From NCBI RefSeq assembly GCF_040436345.1, contig NC_133235.1, positions 24,018,660-24,082,659 on the forward strand: a stretch of DNA of 64,000 bases, written 5' to 3'. Numbering within the stretch: position 1 is the stretch's first letter; every line of letters begins with the position of its first letter. This DNA is from Pagrus major. Lineage: Eukaryota > Chordata > Actinopteri > Spariformes > Sparidae. Position numbers and translations under genes: made by a program. Positions 59,413 to 64,000 of this stretch are shown piece after piece. The notes below the pieces were generated by a model. It was not told the origin of the DNA. It made no database searches and was given only the letters and a program-made list of their open reading frames with translations.

Positions 59413-60756
59413 GTGAGTAGCATCGACAACAACGATCTGTTTGTTCCGACGGAAACTACGAGTAGAAGTTGCATATTTTGTTTAAGTCACGTTTAATGAC
59501 GCATAGCTATGGATAGCTAGTTGTTGCTAACGCGAAACGGTAGCTAGCTCGCTCGCTAACAAGCTAACTGCTACCAGAGGGAGGAGTGCGGTCTGTTCGC
59601 TGGGGCTTTGCTAGCCTTCTGTGCTCAGTCCGACGACAAGAGTTAGCTTCGTCTCGGAAAACGTGTCCAAAACACAATTCTGCGACGAGCCTGAACATTT
59701 GGACACAAGTAAAAAAATTAGCGTCAGTGCGCCTGGTGAAAATACACATATGGTGAAGGCAGCTGGGTTGCTGGGTAGTTTCGGATGCTAGCGTTACATA
59801 ATCTCGCCGTTGAGAGTCAAATGGCTCCACTTTCCAGTGTCACTGTGCTTCTTCTGTAGCTATCGTTTCTTAAACCAATACATGAGATGGTACCTAATGT
59901 TCTCGGCAGTGTTGTGAGTTATTTATCACGGTAACTTTAACAATAATAGCTGTTTCATGACCAACCAGTGGATAGTTTTCGATAATTTAGCAACAGTGTT
60001 TTTTTTTTCGTTTTTTTTTAAATCAGACGACGTTTGCTCGCTAGCTAACCTAGCAAACTAGCCACCCATAGCTTAGCTTGCTAAAAGTAAGCTAACGTTA
60101 CCTACAATTATCGAGTTAGCTAACGTATCGCCTTGTTCCTGACAAAACATTACAAATGCGCGTGGAATAAAAAAATCAAGGTGATCACAGTCATGATAAC
60201 AATCTTTGATACCAGAAGTACAATTGCCCAACTGTGTTAGCAAACGTTAGCTTCACGATAAGTTAGATAGCGCAGAGGGACTTGGTTGTTAGCCTCTTCG
60301 GGACCCTTTGTCCATAGTCATAGTGGTAACCAGCTCTTGTAAGTAGGCCACACAGCAGTTGTTTTGATCCTTCTCCGTCGCTTGTTTCCTCTGTATTTTA
60401 CAGATAGGTGCTGTGTCACGTCTGATTTCATATTTAGTTGGTTTTGTGTCGCGGTTGAACAACGCGTACCGACGAGTAGTCAGAGCTAAATGGACTTGAG
60501 ATAATAGATTTTTGATTTGTAACGTAGTCGAGTATCAGTAGTCCTCCCAAAATCCTACTTTGCACTTCCACTGGCCTTTAATGCCCATCTCAGCTGCAGA
60601 TGCACTCATACACAACAAAGCCATCTTTATATAGTTGTATATATATATAGTTAAATTGTGTTGTAATGTGAGATAATAAGCATTTAAAACTGCACTGTGG
60701 CTGTTCAGATGTGCTGAATTCATTGTTAATCCCCCTTTTTCTCTCTCTCTTTCCAG
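59413..60756. other. rc3h1 first intron
   Basis: About 1.3 kb with many GCTAGCTAAC-like words (59500-60280) but no recognised exon. Ends in CTCTCTTTCCAG at 60756. Confidence 0.45.
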
Positions 60757-63700
60757 TATTCATCACGCGATGTGATCCAAAATCCACAATGTGTGAGAAC
60801 ATTTAAGAACGATTGAGTTCGGAAGAAAACATTTTGATTCCAGTGGAATCTTCCATATATAAATATATATATATTATTTGATTTCTTTATTCTCTGTGTT
60901 AAAACTTACATACATTTACACACACACACACACACTCGTGTCCCATCAAACATATAATCATGCCAGTCCAAGCACCACAGTGGACAGAGTTCCTGCTGTG
61001 CCCGATCTGCACGCAGACATTCGAGGAGACTGTTCGCAGGCCCATCAGCTTGGGCTGCGGACACACGGTCTGCAAGATGTGCCTGAACAAGTTGCACCGC
61101 AAGGCCTGTCCGTTCGACCAGACGGCCATCAGCACAGACATCGAGCAGCTACCTGTCAACACGGCCCTGTTGCAGCTGGTGGGAGGCCAGGTGAGACTTG
61201 TGTCTTTGTTTATTTGTGTGCTTTATTAGATAGCGACGTCTATGCAAAGCTCTTCTTGGACGCCAGCTCATGGGTGTGTTTGAATAGTTTTAATGTGCCA
61301 TTCATGAGTCGACGCTGCGATTCTTTTTTGTAATTACTGTTTATGGACTTTAGTAGAGTGTTGGGCAAGTGCTGTTGCATGATGCGCACAGCGAGGAGAT
61401 TCCTATTATGAGTCACGCTTCAGGCGTTGAGCAATGACTTTAATTCTGTTGGTTTACTGAGGAACAGATCAGTGAAGCTGTAATTCTCCGAGGTGGTGTT
61501 TGACCAACAGGGTGAGGCACAGCTAATGGCGTATTGGGTTTGTTGGCCAAGTTTCCATACGGCGCATGATAATGGATAACGTCAGTGCATTGACTGTGAG
61601 CTGTCTGATACAGTCATGGCTGTGATGTCTTGTCTCATAGCTGAGTGCATTGAATATCTCTAAGGGTCTGAAGTCAAGATGGTAGACTTATTTGGTTAGT
61701 TTTAATGCATGTTGATTTTTTTTTTCTAAATTGGCACAGCCTGAGCATTAAAATAGAAACATAATGGAGGCTCCAGACTAACTTTTCATACCGGCTGCAC
61801 CGGTGCACCCAATAATACTATTTAATGTAGTTACTCATCACATTAGTCGCACCCTGAAGCCCTGATAATTAGATAAATGCTTCTCTCAGGTGTCTTGGCT
61901 ACATGTTAAATTGTGATTATGTTAAGTTCAGTGTTGACCTACAAAAAATGTGGCATACGCCTTCAGTACAATGCAATAGTTGTCAAATGTTTGTTCTTTT
62001 GTGTGTCTTTCATTGTTCCAGCTATTGTGATGTGATATTTGTCTAATTATTTCCCCCCTCTGTCCTCCTGCAGGTTCCTAAGGCTCAGCCAGTTGCCTTG
62101 ATTACCAGTCCAGAGGACTCGCAGCATTATGAGGAGGCCAGGCAGTGTGTGGAGGAGCTGGCCCTCTACCTCAAACCTCTCAGCAACACCAGAGGTACAA
62201 CACACAAACACATGCTTGTTACGCCTTTATTATCATCTGTTGACACTCTTGTTTCCTTTAAATGAAACTCGGAAAGTTGTGTTTAACACGGGAAGTATGC
62301 TCCCCGATATTCTTGGCGGTTCCATGTGGTTTGAGATGTGAGAATGCTGCTGCGAGGTGAATGTTGACGGTCGTGGCCTTGTTCCCTTTTTAAAAAACGT
62401 GCTGCGTGAGTTTGTGCTTTCTGCATGTCAATGTCACACAAGGAACAAGAAAGGGATGGAAAACTAAAGTTATACAAAACAGTAGTCAGTAATTTCCATA
62501 AGGACAAACATTTTTTAAAAGAACATCAGCCTGACAAGTGATGAACCCGGAGTTCAGTCAAAACTTCCCCTCATGAAGCTGTGGATATGATATCACTAGG
62601 CCATAAACGGACGATACACTGTTACAGATGGCAGATGTGTCAGATAATTTACATTTCTGACTTTGTTATCAGTTGAAAATATCAAAACTAGCGTGTGTGA
62701 TCCTCTACTATTGTGTGATTCATGTCATGCGTGGGATAAACAAAGATATTAGATGTTTGATTAGGCTTTGAATAGTTTTTGTTGTTCGAGTTGGACTGTT
62801 GCCAGATCAATTGTCATTGTCAATAGAAAAAGCAGAACTACTTTTTCTGTTAATATATCACAGAGACATATCTCATCACTAGTTCTCATAAATGGCTGTT
62901 TCATAGGGATAGTACTGTCTTGATGGTCTTAATAGTTTTTACAAAATTCAGATTATATTTTCAAAGAGCAGAGAGGGTTAAAAGGAGCTCTTGCTAAATT
63001 GTTCACCTGAAATAAAATGTTAAAGACTAACCTTAGTGTCTGTTGGCAGGATTGCATTAAAACTGCATAATTGTTCTGCAAACATTGCAAATAAAGCACA
63101 ACATGCTCCTGTGGCAACATTAAAAAGGTTAATGGTGGTGCTGTCCTTGATTGCTCTTTGTTTGGGTGCCAATTTTAAGCAACTTCCTTGATTTTTCACT
63201 GACCATGTTAACTGAATATAGTTGACTGAATTAAAAGCTTGATGCAAAATGTACTTCTAATTGAAACCATTGAAAAAGGCTCATTTCTCATCATAAATGA
63301 GTAAATTAAGTGCTTTAATCATTGTTTATTTAAACGTAAGGAAATTAAATCAAACAAAATAATCCCGTCGCTCAGAATTGCTGCTGATTTTCTCGCTGCG
63401 CCCGTCTTAATTCAATGACAACGTTTAAAAAAATAACAGACTTACTCTGTTGAACCCACAGGCTTTATTGGACCGCACGCACCACGTGACACATGCAGTG
63501 TTCTTTAAACGTTGCCTGACACATTTTAGTATCAACAAAGAGGATTATGTCTTACAAAGAACTTGATCTTCTGACAAATCTGTTTGTAATATGGGCATTA
63601 TCTGTGTAGTCAGAGCTGTGAGCTGTGTTTTCAGTGTATATCCTCTTGGTTTACCAGTCGTCATCTCTAACCTCTCACCAGGTGTGGGTCTGAGCAGCAC

Positions 63701-63921
63701 AGCCCAGAGCATGCTAAGTCGGCCCATGCAGAGGAAACTGGTAACTCTGGTCCACTGCCAGCTGGTGGAGGAGGAGGGCCGTGTTAGAGCCATGAGAGCT
63801 GCCCGCTCTCTGGGCGAACGAACTGTCACCGAACTCATCTTGCAGCACCAGAATCCACAGCAGCTCTCCTCCAATCTGTGGGCTGCTGTCCGTGCACGAG
63901 GATGTCAGTTTCTCGGGCCAG
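60757..63921 (+). CDS. rc3h1: Roquin-1, RING/C3H RNA-binding E3 ligase, 5' part
   Basis: Exon 2 runs 60757-61190 with the start codon at 60960; exons 3 and 4 are 62074-62194 and 63682-63921. Phases agree, and the next donor is GTATGT. The first 197 residues read [20 protein letters not shown], then a complete RING ([18 protein letters not shown]). The HEPN/ROQ region follows, with [38 protein letters not shown] and [40 protein letters not shown] is closer to RC3H1 than RC3H2 (CYNEFDENVHKPISLGCSH). Roquin-1 binds constitutive decay stem-loops in mRNAs such as ICOS and TNF and recruits the CCR4-NOT deadenylase; it sits in stress granules and P-bodies. The window ends inside intron 4, so the rest of ROQ, the CCCH finger and the tail are outside. 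Which fish copy (a or b) is unknown. Confidence 0.95.
61191..63681. other. rc3h1 introns 2 and 3
   Basis: Introns 61191-62073 and 62195-63681. GGCTGCACCGGTGCACCC at about 61793 looks like part of a fish repeat with a palindromic centre. No other exon or clear repeat is visible. Confidence 0.4.
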
Positions 63922-64000
63922 GTATGTCATTTTCCTTACCGTACCTGCAAAGTGAGACGAGACCTCTCTTTCAATTGTCACTGATGGTTTTTTATGTCTG

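Overview
The window is nuclear DNA from a ray-finned fish, most likely a teleost. The genes are vertebrate with short, canonically spliced introns. The intergenic DNA is AT-rich and full of CA, AT and GATA microsatellites, and it carries short palindromic or inverted-repeat elements typical of fish. Fish-type genes are present: a secreted ZP3-like egg-coat protein without a membrane anchor, and otolin, the otolith collagen. All coding models were built by hand from splice sites, reading-frame phase and remembered family sequences; no search was run.

Left block (1-34.7 kb), human 3q25-type gene set in the same order: 3' end of schip1 (+), il12a/p35 (+), a ZP3-like gene (+), a C3orf80-like small membrane protein (+), arl14 (-), an unrecognised single-exon candidate (-, 17287-17583), ppm1l (-) and otol1 (+). 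As I recall human order, IFT80, SMC4, TRIM59 and KPNA4 lie between C3orf80 and ARL14; none is seen here.

Right block (40.2-64 kb), human chromosome 1-type gene set: tal1 (-), a nine-coding-exon gene ending in a PDZ domain that best fits KIAA1614 (-), and the 5' part of rc3h1/Roquin-1 (+), which runs off the window. The two blocks meet in a gene-free stretch of about 5 kb (35-40.2 kb).

The genes are not a pathway. They cover cytokine signalling (il12a), egg coat (ZP3-like), otolith matrix (otol1), a small GTPase (arl14), an ER phosphatase (ppm1l), blood/endothelial transcription control (tal1) and mRNA decay of immune transcripts (rc3h1). The rest is repeats: a TTAAAGG-ended MITE family in three copies (one with another repeat inserted), a CCGATA-type element in three copies, a further two-copy repeat, foldback elements, an RTE-like LINE tail and a decayed RecQ-like helicase fragment. 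I found no CRISPR, rRNA, tRNA or prokaryote-like system and no clear wholly new system. The best candidates for something undescribed are the 98-residue gene at 17287-17583 and the poorly known C3orf80-like and KIAA1614-like proteins.
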